Shown: in pieces, positions 11,281 through 22,102 of the stretch
Layout: each line of letters opens with the position of its first letter
Numbering within the stretch: the stretch's first letter is position 1
DNA from: Pythium myriotylum
Lineage: Eukaryota; Oomycota; Peronosporomycetes; Pythiales; Pythiaceae
Direction: 5' to 3'
Assembly: GCA_023091665.1 (NCBI GenBank)
Contig: JALJCQ010000011.1
Location: 1,984,001-2,048,000 of the forward strand
DNA: 64,000 nucleotides
Notes under the pieces: generated by a model
Database searches by the model: none
What the model saw: the letters and a program-made list of their open reading frames with translations, nothing else
What the model was told of the DNA's origin: nothing
Translations under genes and position numbers: made by a program

Positions 11281-11368
<88 letters not shown>

Positions 11369-11705
11369 AAACGCTCAGTTGGAGCTCGTTCTTCACGCTG
11401 GCCGACGTTCCAATTGAGATCGACTCGTTCAGCAGCAGAAGAATCAAGAGACGACAAAGTCGCTTCCCTCTTTGCCCCGCGACCGGCCACGAAGATCTGC
11501 CGGAAGCCCCGCGTCTTGCCTGCTGATCTGCTGAACGGGTCGATCAAGTTGCCGTTCGAGCTTCGAAATGCGGATCTGATCCCATCTCCCCAAATGAATT
11601 GCAGTGCGATTCAATCCCGTTCGATGCCATCGTAACCGGAACGCCGTCTCATCAACGGGTGTGGACAACGAGCCTGCGGCAGACAGATCCCATTCCCCAT
11701 CCATC
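10937..11705. other. divergent intergenic region
   Basis: This is the shared upstream region of the minus-strand beta-repeat protein and the plus-strand GST. Apart from the GA microsatellite I see no coding sequence. CCCATTCCCCAT at 11689-11700, just before the GST ATG, is a weak initiator-like match that would give an unusually short leader. Confidence 0.5.
11284..11364. repeat. (GA)n microsatellite, about 40 units
   Basis: Uninterrupted AG/GA dinucleotides run for about 81 nt. They lie about 350-430 nt upstream of the start codon of the minus-strand beta-repeat membrane protein, where they read as (CT)n. Apparent open frames across this tract on both strands are artefacts of the repeat. 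Confidence 0.97.
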
Positions 11706-12560
11706 ATGACCAAGGTAGTGCTCTACAACTACTGGCGCAGTAGCTGCTCCTGGCGCGTGCGCATCGCGCTCGCGTGGAAGGGCATCGAGTACGAGTACAA
11801 GCCGATCCATCTCGTCAAGGACGGTGGCGAGCACTTCCAGGAGGAGTTTACGAAACTCAACCCCAACCAGGTACAGGAAGCCGCCTGGCCGGTCTGGTCG
11901 TGCTGGGATTGACGACAGCGACACATATGATGTGGCTCGGTCGCCCCTTTAGCGTCTGCCCGCGGTCGTGATCGACGGGCGCGTGCTCTCGCAGTCGGGC
12001 GCCATCATCGAGTACATCGAAGAGACCCATCCGGAGCGCCCACTGTTGCCCAAGGACCCGTTTGCGCGTGCGCAGGTCCGCAGCATCTGCCTTCTGATCG
12101 GCGCGGACATCCAGCCAGTCCAGAACCTGGCCGTCATGAACAAGGTGAGCCAAAACGCTACGTTCCCGTCGTGTGTGTCACATCCCCCCGGAGTGGACCG
12201 GACGGGTGACCAAGAGGTCCGACATGGAGCGCGCTAAATGGGTGATTCGCTTGTGGCTGACAGTTCGTAGAAGCCCTGCCCGAGAGCGAGAAGACGGCCA
12301 AGAAGATGGAGTGGGGCAAGTTCTGGGTCGAGCGCGGCTTCGTGGCGTTGGAACAGTTGTTGGCCACGACTGCCGGCAAGTACTCTGTGGGCGACGAGGT
12401 CACCATGGCCGATCTCTACTTGGAGCCGCAAGTGTACAACGCGCACCGCTTCAGCGTCGACATGACGCCCTTCCCGACCATCGCGCGCCTCGCCGCCTCG
12501 CTCGCCGAGCTGCCCGAGTTCCAGGCCGCGCACCCGTCCCAGATGCCGGACGCCCAGTAA
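11706..12560 (+). CDS. GSTZ1: zeta-class glutathione S-transferase / maleylacetoacetate isomerase (3 exons)
   Basis: Exons 11706-11870, 11953-12144 and 12264-12560 join with phase-0 introns of 82 and 119 nt to 217 residues, the normal family length. The N-terminal thioredoxin-like domain carries the zeta signature [11 protein letters not shown] (residues 12-22), whose Ser/Cys bind glutathione. The substrate loop [20 protein letters not shown] includes the cis-Pro and the glutathione-binding QS pair. The third exon is the all-helical C-terminal domain. Known role: cytosolic isomerisation of maleylacetoacetate to fumarylacetoacetate, the penultimate step of phenylalanine/tyrosine breakdown, plus GSH-dependent dehalogenation of alpha-haloacids. 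Neighbouring genes do not belong to the pathway. The call is firm at class level; which activity dominates is not visible. Confidence 0.93.
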
Positions 12561-13254
12561 TCACGGCCAGCGATCACCCGATCACGTCCTGGCTTGTCAT
12601 GTCCCGTGGCGTGGGCACGAGGAAGCAACGGCGAGCGTCCACACAGCGAGTTTCGTGGCCTCGTCCGTTTGACAGTGGCCAAGGCGCCAATTGCGTGTTC
12701 ACGTTTGCGAGGCCACTCACTGCCTGGCCTCCCTATGAATCGAATTTCGCAGGTTCTTCAATTGCCTTGTTGTCTCACGCATGGATCCATCCATGGTTCA
12801 CAGATGTCTTTTCAAAGGTGTCAAAAGGGCTAGGTGCCCTTCGCCACTCTGGCTGCGAATGATAAGACGTTTTCACCTGGGAAATTGACCAAACGTGCCC
12901 ACCGCCTCCTCGCTTCTACGCACTCCTGGCTCGCCCACTGCCACGTGACGCAGGCACATATTGGCGGACAGAAGGCCAGCTCGACCAACGAGGACGAGAA
13001 AGCGCCGTGGCAAGCCAGAAGCGTCCGTCCCAGAAATTGTGGCTCCGAGCTCGCGGGCTTCATGGCGGACGGAAAGAAAAGAGGCGCCCTGGCTCCATCG
13101 CCCCGCGTGAGCTAATCTGCATCCACCCTCATCTCCCTGGAGACCGGCGCCGCCTAATATTTCGAAGCGTTGGCTACACGGGAAGCCCCTCGCCAAGTGG
13201 GGACCAAGTTCCCAACCCACTCGCCCGCGCGCAACCCTCGCTGTCTCGTACTCC
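12561..13254. other. intergenic region
   Basis: This lies between the GST stop and the PP2C start. It contains only short frames without recognisable protein sequence. It presumably holds the GST 3' UTR and the PP2C promoter; no convincing initiator match was found. Confidence 0.5.
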
Positions 13255-14439
13255 ATGATGGGGCGCTCGCGACACAATGTCCACGCCAGTGTCCACGAGG
13301 ATATACCGAGCCCCGAGGAGCGCAAGGACGACAAGAGCGGCTTCTTCTCGCGCAAGCTCGCCAACCTCTGGCGCCGCTCCTCCGTCACGACCGGCGTCTC
13401 GCGCCTGCGCTTCAACGACGCCAACTCGGTCGTGCCGGCCTCGCCCACGCACGACGCGGCACTGCGCGCCATGGTTAACAACCCGCGCAACAAGCAGCCC
13501 ATGTTCGTGACCGACACGGAGATCGTCTTCGGCGCCAAGCGCCACGCCGTCGCGACCAGCAACGGCGTGCGCCAAGCCAACGAAGATCGCTTCCGCGTCA
13601 TCACCAATCTAGAGCTCTACGGCAAAGCACTCATCATCGCCGACCGCAAGGCCCACAGCTACCAGGACGTGCTCAGCTGCCAGATCCTCGAGCACTTTGC
13701 TCGCGAAGGGAACACCCCCAAGATGGATTTGAAGAAAATCATCAAGCACAAGTCGCTGACCAACACACAGTTCTACGGCGTCTTCGACGGCCACGGTGGC
13801 GCGAGGTGCTCCTCCATTTTGGCGCTGCTCTTCCCGCTGTACTTGCTGCTCTCGCCTGATTTCCAGACGAACGTGAGCGCCGCCGCCAAGCGAGCGTGCC
13901 TGGCCATGAACGACGAGATCCTCAAGCGAGAAGCCGCGGACCAGTGCGAGGGAGGATCCACCGCGCTCACTGTCATGATCCGCGACGGGGTCGCGTACGT
14001 GTGCAACATCGGGGACTGTCGCGCGATCCTGATCTCGCGCAGCGGCGTGTCGCCGCTCACGACAGACCACAAGGCGACCAACGAGAAAGAGAAGCAACGC
14101 ATCGAGGACGCTGGCGGCCTCGTGCTCTACGTGAAAGGCGTCGCGCGCGTGAATGGCCGACTCGCCGTGTCTAGAGCTTTTGGCGACGCCGAGTTGCAAC
14201 AGTACGTGATCGCGAACCCAGAGATCACGTGCCACCGACTGGCCGCTGAAGACGAGTACATCGTGATCGGATCCGATGGACTCTGGGATGCGCTCTCCAA
14301 TGAACAAGTCATGGCGTGCATCCGAAACCACCTGTGGCTTTCGATCGATGAGATCGCCCAAGTACTGATCAACCGCGCCATCGAAGAAGGTAGTATGGAC
14401 AACGTGACCGCCATGGTGATCGACGTTCGCTCCCGATAG
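13255..14439 (+). CDS. PP2C-family (PPM) protein serine/threonine phosphatase
   Basis: An intronless 394-residue protein starting at tandem ATGs (13255 or 13258). All metal-binding PPM motifs are present: NED (E110, D111), YGVFDGHGG with D178/G179, GSTAL, GDCRAIL, LTTDHK, RVNGRLAVSRAFGD, GSDGLWDALSN with D341, and DN at D382. It should be an active Mn/Mg-dependent phosphatase. Residues 1-85 are a basic, Ser-rich extension without a signal peptide or membrane helix. The segment between NED and FDGHGG is about 65 residues, some 40 longer than in typical PP2C, and includes a lysine-rich stretch (MDLKKIIKHK); it may be a lineage-specific insert affecting targeting or substrate choice. Substrate is not predictable. 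Confidence 0.95.
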   Translation: MMGRSRHNVHASVHEDIPSPEERKDDKSGFFSRKLANLWRRSSVTTGVSRLRFNDANSVVPASPTHDAALRAMVNNPRNKQPMFVTDTEIVFGAKRHAVATSNGVRQANEDRFRVITNLELYGKALIIADRKAHSYQDVLSCQILEHFAREGNTPKMDLKKIIKHKSLTNTQFYGVFDGHGGARCSSILALLFPLYLLLSPDFQTNVSAAAKRACLAMNDEILKREAADQCEGGSTALTVMIRDGVAYVCNIGDCRAILISRSGVSPLTTDHKATNEKEKQRIEDAGGLVLYVKGVARVNGRLAVSRAFGDAELQQYVIANPEITCHRLAAEDEYIVIGSDGLWDALSNEQVMACIRNHLWLSIDEIAQVLINRAIEEGSMDNVTAMVIDVRSR

Positions 14440-14755
14440 AGAATCTCCCAGCGAGCCCCCGAGCGCTCTGCTTATTTAACTCGGAGACTAGTCATGTGTG
14501 GCCAATGCGTGTGGTAACTCAATCAAACTGCTGCGAAAGCATTTTTTACTCGAAGTTTGAAGAAGGCTATTTATTCGCACCTGCAGTTGAGGACGAGTAC
14601 CTCCGAGCAGCAGGCGTTCACCTGAGTCACGCAGGTCTCTCTGTTGCTGCCCCTTTCTGGTCGAGGGCATGCTCCATACGATCGTGGAAGCGTCTGTGGC
14701 GCTGCGTTAGAGGTGAACGTTAATCATCGCCTACAGTTTCTTCCCCAGCTCCACG
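14440..14755. other. intergenic region
   Basis: A short spacer between two same-strand genes; I see no coding sequence, RNA or strong promoter motif in it. Confidence 0.5.
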
Positions 14756-16195
14756 ATGACCGATAAGCGGAGGAAACGTCCTATGATGACTGTCACTTCG
14801 AGCCAACACGATCGGCCGAGCGCAGACTTTCACGTCGTGAACATCGGCGATGGAGGTATTAGCAACGTGCCTCGCAGACGAAGTGCTTCCGCTGGCAGGT
14901 CCGAGTCCTGGATGAGCAAGGTAACCAACGCGATGAGCCATCGGCTTTTCTCTGGGCGACGACTGAGTGGATCCAGGAGCACGCAAGTCATGCCCATGCT
15001 CAATGGCAAAGAACAGATCTCTCAGAGCAGAGACAATCCCGGCACTGGCGACAGATCACTCGAAAGCTCGGAGTTCAAGCGAGCGCAAGGACACTCACTG
15101 CGCCAGGTCTCGTCAGAGACAACGCTTCAGCGTCCCACACCCATTGCTGATAAACGTGCACTCCTCCAAGAGAGCGATCAGTGCCCGAGCGTGGTGTGCG
15201 ATGTCGAAGAGGATCCACCACTCGAGGTTGATGCAAAACCCAGTAGTATGAGCACGATCCGTGTCGGAAGCCCGCGCCAAGTCTCACTTAGCAAATCGGC
15301 AAAGGAGAAAGTGTACCCACGTGCGCCGAGCTCAAATTCTGGAGACGACTCATACGCATCCGTGACTACGCTCGGCCCAGCGTTTCCATGCATCTCTTTG
15401 GCCAGTCATCGTGATGACGTCGAAGTCCAGTCAGCCACGCCGATCTTGAAGGACTTTTTCAGCCGCACAGCTACCACGACGCACAAAGAACGAGCCTATC
15501 AACGGGAGTTTCGCCGGGAGCAACATTACAAGGCGCGAAAAGAGCGCCACGAGAGTCTTCGTGAGCGATGTCGAGTTGAAGAAGAAATGCAAGCAGATGA
15601 GATCCATCGAAACAAGGTCGAGCTGTTGCGGAGACGGAATCAAGAACGACGTCTGCAGATACGGCAAGAGGCATCCAAACTGAAGAAGTACGTGCTCGCC
15701 ACGGAGACCACCACACAAGAATTGTTTGATTCAGAGCGAGAGAAATGGGAACACAACTTTCAGGACGAGATGGACATCCTCGCTAGGGCCTACCGAAAGG
15801 TGTACGCAAAAGACGAGCGGCCCATGACGGTCGCTGGGTTGGTCGTCCCTGAAGCACTAACCACGATCCAGCGAGACGCTACGAACTACACGAGGCGACT
15901 GAAGACAGCGGCCCCTGCTGGGTGGTCTTCAACCATGGAGCCCATGGGCTCGCGGAGGAGTCGGTTCGACATATTGCACATAGAGGATTCGAAAGAAGTG
16001 CACGAGGTCTTTGCTGAAGACGAAGCGAACTGCCTCGAGTCAGAAGAGACTCTTACGGTTGAAACTTTGCTCGCAGAACGCGCACAGATGGCGCGACGGA
16101 TTGCTCAGCTGGAGCAGCAAGTCGAAGCAAGCAAACTAAGTATTGGGGTCGAAGCAGCCGACACGGATGGCATAAAGGAAGGCTTCTTTATTTAA
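14756..16195 (+). CDS. unknown basic protein with central coiled coil
   Basis: An intronless 479-residue protein that I do not recognise. Residues 1-230 are low-complexity, rich in Ser, Arg and Gln with several RxxS-type sites (RRRSASAGRSESW, RRLSGSRS), so phosphorylation is likely. Residues 240-350 are a highly charged continuous helix (REFRREQHYKARKERHES, ELLRRRNQERRLQIRQE) predicted to be a single long helix or coiled coil. A short second coil lies near the C-terminus (LLAERAQMARRIAQLEQQ). There is no signal peptide or membrane segment. A cytoskeletal or scaffolding role is possible but not shown. Base composition and codon use look like the neighbours, so it appears to be a real gene. Confidence 0.8.
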   Translation: MTDKRRKRPMMTVTSSQHDRPSADFHVVNIGDGGISNVPRRRSASAGRSESWMSKVTNAMSHRLFSGRRLSGSRSTQVMPMLNGKEQISQSRDNPGTGDRSLESSEFKRAQGHSLRQVSSETTLQRPTPIADKRALLQESDQCPSVVCDVEEDPPLEVDAKPSSMSTIRVGSPRQVSLSKSAKEKVYPRAPSSNSGDDSYASVTTLGPAFPCISLASHRDDVEVQSATPILKDFFSRTATTTHKERAYQREFRREQHYKARKERHESLRERCRVEEEMQADEIHRNKVELLRRRNQERRLQIRQEASKLKKYVLATETTTQELFDSEREKWEHNFQDEMDILARAYRKVYAKDERPMTVAGLVVPEALTTIQRDATNYTRRLKTAAPAGWSSTMEPMGSRRSRFDILHIEDSKEVHEVFAEDEANCLESEETLTVETLLAERAQMARRIAQLEQQVEASKLSIGVEAADTDGIKEGFFI

Positions 16196-16298
16196 GCGAA
16201 AATACAAAAGCGAGTCAAAGCAAATGATCCCATCGATGGCCAGCGCCAGCGCTCGATAAATACGCGACCAGTCACCGCCGCGAGCGTGTCCTCGGCGC

Positions 16299-16863
16299 TC
16301 ACTTGTCTGTGTTGGCGATACACTTGTTGACAACGTGGAGCAGATGCGAGTTCTCCAGCGCGGCGGCCACGCGTTCCTTGTCGTTGAGCTGCTTGTTCAC
16401 CGCGGCCTCGGACGAGTGGGTGCCGGGCGTGATAAGGATGTCGACCTTGAATCGCGACGGCAGCGAGCGCAGCAGCTTGACGCGCAGGCAGAGACCGATC
16501 AGCGTCGCCATGCTGCAGTGCGGGATCGTCGGCGTGAAGAACACGCGCACGTAGCTCTTGGCGTCGTCCACGAGGATGTTCTCGGGCGACATGACCTTGA
16601 GCTGCTCGAGCGTGAGCGGGTGCTCCGGGTCGTTCACATGGCGAAGGATCTCTGTATCCATCCATCCCGCGTCAGTGTAAGAAAGATCACCACCGAAGAC
16701 GCGCTCGTTCTCAGCGACCGGGCCACGTACGGTAGATCTCGTCGGCCTCGAACGGGTCGGCCGAGTCCTCGTCTTTGTCGTCGTAGACTTCGTACTTCTT
16801 CGCGGCGTACGTGTCCACGGCGTACACCGTCGGGTTGGCGTTGATCTTCTCCTGGAGTCCCAT
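16299..16863 (-). CDS. CIAO2B: CIA2/MIP18-family cytosolic iron-sulfur assembly factor (2 exons)
   Basis: Exons 16863-16731 and 16651-16299 join over a 79-nt phase-1 intron to 161 residues, the size of FAM96B/CIAO2B. The start at [14 protein letters not shown] aligns with the usual NAN-P-hydrophobic beginning. The DUF59 core is complete: [30 protein letters not shown] with the conserved reactive Cys, [28 protein letters not shown] and [11 protein letters not shown]. Known role: with CIAO1 and MMS19 it forms the targeting complex that delivers 4Fe-4S clusters to cytosolic and nuclear apoproteins. The gene ends 104 nt from the convergent coiled-coil gene. Nothing is unusual except the acidic linker [17 protein letters not shown] at the exon junction. 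Confidence 0.95.
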
Positions 16864-17233
16864 CTTGGTCTTTGGGCTCGTGACCAGCGACGACACCTCG
16901 CAGCGTGGTGTCCACCACACAAATTTAGTGTAGACCACACCATCAACGACTTGCTTCTCTCAGCAAGCATGGACCATTTTCTCTTTGTTGGTTTGGTCGA
17001 TCACATCGTCCATGGAAGTAATGAGGGGGGAGGGAGGAGCCAGTTCATTCACGACGAGGAAACCATGGGAATGGAGGGAGATGCATGCAAATATATTAGA
17101 ACAGCGCACCAGCGACTCTCTGGGGAGGGAGGGGAGAATAAAAAAAGAAGACCGGGCTGGAATATCCTAACTGTGCGTTTTCCCAAGAAAGCTCGGCGGC
17201 ACGAGGAGAGCTTCACGACAGAGGCCAGCACGC
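16864..17233. other. intergenic region between CIA2 and histone H3
   Basis: It holds the CIA2 promoter side and the 3' flank of histone H3. No coding sequence and no clear initiator were found. Confidence 0.5.
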
Positions 17234-17911
<678 letters not shown>

Positions 17912-19230
17912 TCAACAAAGAGACGGCCGTGTGGGAAGGGGTGGACGACCAGAGACGTCCGAAGCGGTACACTTGAAATTTGTATAGGACGGTCCCACCC
18001 CCTCAAATTCAAGTATTCAAAGGAGGTGCGCCGACAGACTTGGAGTTTGTATGCTGCCGACGGGGCGTCTGGTCCACGCCCGCCAATCTGGCGTGACCAG
18101 GGGTAGGTGGTGCCGGCCGATTGTTCCAGCGACTTTCCGACAACATCACCTGTCACCTCCACCAACCCAGAGGCGCCCAGCGCCGCCAGTGAAGGTCCTT
18201 CAACATGAGAACGTTCCTCCACGACGCGAACGTTCGCTCGTTGCCATCGCTCACACATGCAGTCTCTCTCTCTCTCTTTCTTTCACATGGGTCTCCACGT
18301 CGTTCCGTATTCAGTTGAAAAAAAAGACGTGGTGTAAACATTTTGAGATTTTTTAGATTTTTTCAGGGGGGAAGGACTGGGCGACCATTTGTGCAATCTG
18401 GCTGATCTGATGACGGCGGCGATGATGCTCGGGGCCACGTGGTGAGTGGACGGTTGGTCTCCTCAAGACGATGTAAGGGAGCGAGCTGGAGGGTCCTTAG
18501 GGTCCACACTCGCGCGACCTTCGTGATAAGAGAGACCGTCAACGCCGGTAGAGAGAGAGAGAGGAAGAGCGTGTGCGATCTGCTGCTGAACAGTTTCCAG
18601 GAGGGCCAGTTGCGGAGAGTGGCGACAGAGTCAGCAGCCTCACGCTCCGCCCAAGGACGACGGTGATCGCGATTTCACAAAATCATGCGTGATGATCTTA
18701 CGAAAAAGGACGAGTTTAACGTAATTACGATATTTTCCCAGTGACGATCGCTGATAGCACATAGCCAGGCCGACAACGAGATCTCAGCAGGTCACTTCAG
18801 AACCGGTACGATTACCGGTACACCTTGAAGTGGTTTTGAGACCGCGACGATCGACCGTTATGAAAGCTCGAAACGGAGCGCGAACCCGTTTGCCCTCGTT
18901 GCAGCACTCTGTCGCACTCGGAACAGTGTTGTTCATGGTCGCTTCACCAATATATAGCACGCAGTGAGAAGGCGGAAATAGCCGCACGAACGTCGATTGG
19001 TCCGGAGCACACGCCGCATGCCTGTCAAATCCTTTCGCCGCCAGGATCTCCACGTGATTGGAGCTCCCGAACCTGCGCACCGTCGGAGATTTCCGCTTCG
19101 TTCGATATGAGAAGAAGCTGTGAGATCGCATGACAGGACCACGGTTAGTCGGACCGCCATTGGTCGGGTGAGCTGGCGTGAGGGGTTCTGCAACAGCCCT
19201 CCTAACGCAGACGTCGGGTCTGAGCAAGAG

Positions 19231-19241
19231 TCATTCTCCGA
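19231..19241 (+). promoter_or_regulatory. probable initiator of MCO-ZIP gene 1
   Basis: TCATTCTCCGA agrees with the oomycete initiator TCATTYYNC, but the CAWTTT half is poor. It lies 94 nt before the ATG of the first MCO-ZIP gene. Confidence 0.45.
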
Positions 19242-19324
19242 TCGACTCTGCATCACACAAGGCAACTGCGAGAAGACCCCTGTGAAGCACGGTTACACTT
19301 TCATCAACCGACTGAAAGGAAGAT

Positions 19325-22102
19325 ATGCTTCGAAGCAACAGCTTCCGTCTCGTGACAACGATCTTCGGTTTCGTGCTTGCCACAGCAAATGTGGGAGCGG
19401 TGAAGGACCTCAAGACCGACTGGTCGGCATATGCGAACCCAGTCGTGATCCCAGACGTTGTGGACGCCACTGCCGGCGGGTCATTTGACATTGTGATCGG
19501 CGAAACTCAGCACGACTGGGTCGGGGACGGATCCCTCAAAGGCACGACGTATGGCTACGGCCTCAAGTCAGGAAAACCAACGTATCCAGGACCAACGATC
19601 AAAGTGAAGAAAGGGGTACCGATCTCCGTTGTCTGGTACAATGAACTTCAAGAACCTCACATCCTTGACAGCTCTGTCGAGAGAACGGTTATCATGGAAG
19701 AGTCTCGATGTTATCCGTACTGCGGTATCCCCGCCGTTGTCCATGTTCACGGACTCGAGTCGCCGGCAAAGTATGACGGTCTCCCAATGACCTCCGTGTA
19801 CAAGAACCAAACCCGCGAGATGGTATACGTGAATACGCAATCGGCGTCAACGAAGTTGTACCACGACCACGCCATGGGGCTCACGCGACTCAATGTCTGG
19901 GCAGGTCTCATCGGCATGTACATCATCCAAGACGCAGCGCTTGACAAGTCTCTCAACGTTGACTTTGAGGCGGACTTCCCGCTCCTCATCAGTGACAAGC
20001 TCATCAGTAAGGCAGGCAAATTGCTCTACTCAGACGACAGCTGCCTCACGTCCGGGACTGTGTGGGTCCCCGAATCCTTTGGATCGGTGAACTTGGTCAA
20101 CGGTGTCGTGATGCCGTATTTGGAAGTGCCCAATGCCCAGGTCCGCTTTCGCCTCGCAAACGTAGCCAACTCGCGCAACTACAACTTCTCGATCCCGTTT
20201 GGCGACAAGTGCGTCCTCATCGCCCAGGATGGAGGGTATGTGCAGAAGCCCAAGGCGCTAGGCAAGTATCTCAACGTGTTCCCGTATGAGCGCTTCGAAT
20301 TCGTGTGCGACTTCTCGGACTCAGCCGACGGCGACAAGTTCGAGATTAAAGACCAGACCACTGCTGTCCAAGACACACCGTACGATGAGCGTGTGCTGCA
20401 GATCCGAGTCAAGACGAGTCTCAAGACGATCACGATGACGAAGAAGACGATCCCCGATAGTCTTACTAAGCTGAAGGACTTGAAGGCGCTGTACAAGGAG
20501 CTAGGCGGCAAGAAGCGGTCAATTATTCTTGGCGAAATGGAAGAGTCGATGCACTGCCCGTCCAAGTCGCTCATCCGGTACCAGAACCAAGAGATCAACA
20601 CGCAAATGATCAAGGCCTCGATCAACTGCACGCTCGGCAAAGTCGAGAAGTGGTACTTCCGAAACCCGACGGACGACCCGCACCCGTTCCACTGGCACTT
20701 GGTCAACGCGCAGTGCGGCGCGAGCGACGACGACATTGACACCAACTCCCTCAAGGATGTCGTCAAGATTCCCAACGCCGGTAAGCGGCCGTCAGACACG
20801 GTCACGCAGATCTGCTACGTGGCCTGCACGCCCGACGAGTTCCTCGTGGAAGGGTCCTCACGCGGCGCTACCGATTACGGCTTCGATACGACTGAGCCGT
20901 ATGTGGCCCATTGTCATATTCTCGAACATGAAGAGAACGCCATGATGGCCTGGTTCCGCGTCACGAAAGCGGACGATGGCGCGGCTGATGACGATGGTTC
21001 GACCGCCTCGACCAACAAAATCACGCCTGAGATCGTGGGCACGGCGATGGGCATGAGCGTACTTGGTGGTCTATCCATGTGCTTCTCGATCGTCATCATC
21101 TCGATCGAGCGCTTGCATTTTCTCGCGAGCCACCGCTCGCTGTCGGTGGCCTTTGCTCTTGCTGCTGGCGTCATGGTGTTCATCTCACTCGCCGATTTGG
21201 TGCCCGAGTCCATTATCTTCTACAAGGCTCACTTTGCAGGCGGTGGCGTCGACCCAGAGGCCTACGAACATGGCGGAGCGACGGGTGCTACTGTATGTGA
21301 CGCAACGTGTGGTGGTCACGCCTGGCTCACGATGACTGCGGCTTTCTACGGCGGTATGATCATCATCTTGATCGTCGAGTACGTCGTCCATAAGTGTTTC
21401 AAGAGGCACGGCGTGAAGCGTCACAGCCATGGTGAGGCACCACCAGAGTTCGCTGAAGCAGCCAAGCAAGCTGCGGAAGAACGAGCGGCGAAAGAAGCCG
21501 CTTACAAGGTCGAGGGCGGCGAGGGAGGGAACACCGCGTCGTCCGGCGAAGACGCGTCCAAGCAAAGCGCCTCGAACGAAGCAACACCGACGGCGCCAGC
21601 ACCAAAAGTGAGCGAGGAAGACCAGGGTAAAGACGACTTCAAGCGCGCCGGGATCATGACAGGGATCGCCATGGCCATCCACAACTTCCCCGAGGGCCTC
21701 GCGCTCTTCGTTTCATCACTCCGTGGTCTCAAGACGGGCCTCGTGCTCTCGATTGGCATCATCCTCCACAACATTCCCGAGGGCGTGGCTGTCGCGGCGC
21801 CCGTGTACTATGCCACGGGTAGCAAGCTCCAGGCGTTCAAGTGGACTGTGGTGAGTGGACTTGCGCTGCCGCTTGGCGCAGGGATCGGCTGGGCGGCCGT
21901 GAGCGGCGGCATGAGCGCTGCGCTCGAGGGCTCGCTCTACGGCGTCGTCGCGGGCATGCTCATGACGATTTGCGCCAAAGAGCTCTTCTCGGGATCCTAC
22001 CGCTTCGACCCGTCGGGCAAGTACTTCGTGGCCGCGTTCTTCACGGGGATGGGGATCATCGCGTTCGGTCTCATCCTGCTCCACTACGCCGGCGCGAGCT
22101 AG
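19325..22102 (+). CDS. multicopper oxidase-ZIP metal transporter fusion, copy 1
   Basis: An intronless 925-residue protein. A signal peptide (residues 1-25) is followed by a CotA/bilirubin-oxidase-type multicopper oxidase to about residue 560. Copper ligands are complete: HVHG (H140, H142), YHDHAMGLTRLNV (H180, H182), HPFHWH (H453, H456, H458) and HCHILEHEENAMM (H529, C530, H531, H535, axial M540). After a short acidic linker come eight membrane helices of a ZupT-like ZIP transporter, with the metal-site motifs HNFPEG (786-791, helix 4) and HNIPEG (815-820, helix 5). A histidine-containing cytoplasmic loop (RHSHGE) lies between helices 3 and 4. The oxidase should face the same extracytoplasmic side as the ZIP entrance. 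Likely job: metal oxidation linked to Zn/Fe/Mn-type transport; the substrate is unknown. It is the most divergent of the three copies and has less GC-rich codons. Confidence 0.93.
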   Translation: MLRSNSFRLVTTIFGFVLATANVGAVKDLKTDWSAYANPVVIPDVVDATAGGSFDIVIGETQHDWVGDGSLKGTTYGYGLKSGKPTYPGPTIKVKKGVPISVVWYNELQEPHILDSSVERTVIMEESRCYPYCGIPAVVHVHGLESPAKYDGLPMTSVYKNQTREMVYVNTQSASTKLYHDHAMGLTRLNVWAGLIGMYIIQDAALDKSLNVDFEADFPLLISDKLISKAGKLLYSDDSCLTSGTVWVPESFGSVNLVNGVVMPYLEVPNAQVRFRLANVANSRNYNFSIPFGDKCVLIAQDGGYVQKPKALGKYLNVFPYERFEFVCDFSDSADGDKFEIKDQTTAVQDTPYDERVLQIRVKTSLKTITMTKKTIPDSLTKLKDLKALYKELGGKKRSIILGEMEESMHCPSKSLIRYQNQEINTQMIKASINCTLGKVEKWYFRNPTDDPHPFHWHLVNAQCGASDDDIDTNSLKDVVKIPNAGKRPSDTVTQICYVACTPDEFLVEGSSRGATDYGFDTTEPYVAHCHILEHEENAMMAWFRVTKADDGAADDDGSTASTNKITPEIVGTAMGMSVLGGLSMCFSIVIISIERLHFLASHRSLSVAFALAAGVMVFISLADLVPESIIFYKAHFAGGGVDPEAYEHGGATGATVCDATCGGHAWLTMTAAFYGGMIIILIVEYVVHKCFKRHGVKRHSHGEAPPEFAEAAKQAAEERAAKEAAYKVEGGEGGNTASSGEDASKQSASNEATPTAPAPKVSEEDQGKDDFKRAGIMTGIAMAIHNFPEGLALFVSSLRGLKTGLVLSIGIILHNIPEGVAVAAPVYYATGSKLQAFKWTVVSGLALPLGAGIGWAAVSGGMSAALEGSLYGVVAGMLMTICAKELFSGSYRFDPSGKYFVAAFFTGMGIIAFGLILLHYAGAS

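Noticed and set aside
10933..11547. Frames on both strands across the GA tract (Ser-Leu or Arg-Glu repeats)
   Set aside because: They exist only because a dinucleotide repeat cannot contain stops.
17971..18014. Imperfect inverted repeat ACTTGAAATTTG / CAAATTCAAGT as a regulatory hairpin
   Set aside because: It has a one-base bulge and a 21-nt loop; it is too weak to call among the chance repeats of a 1.7-kb spacer.
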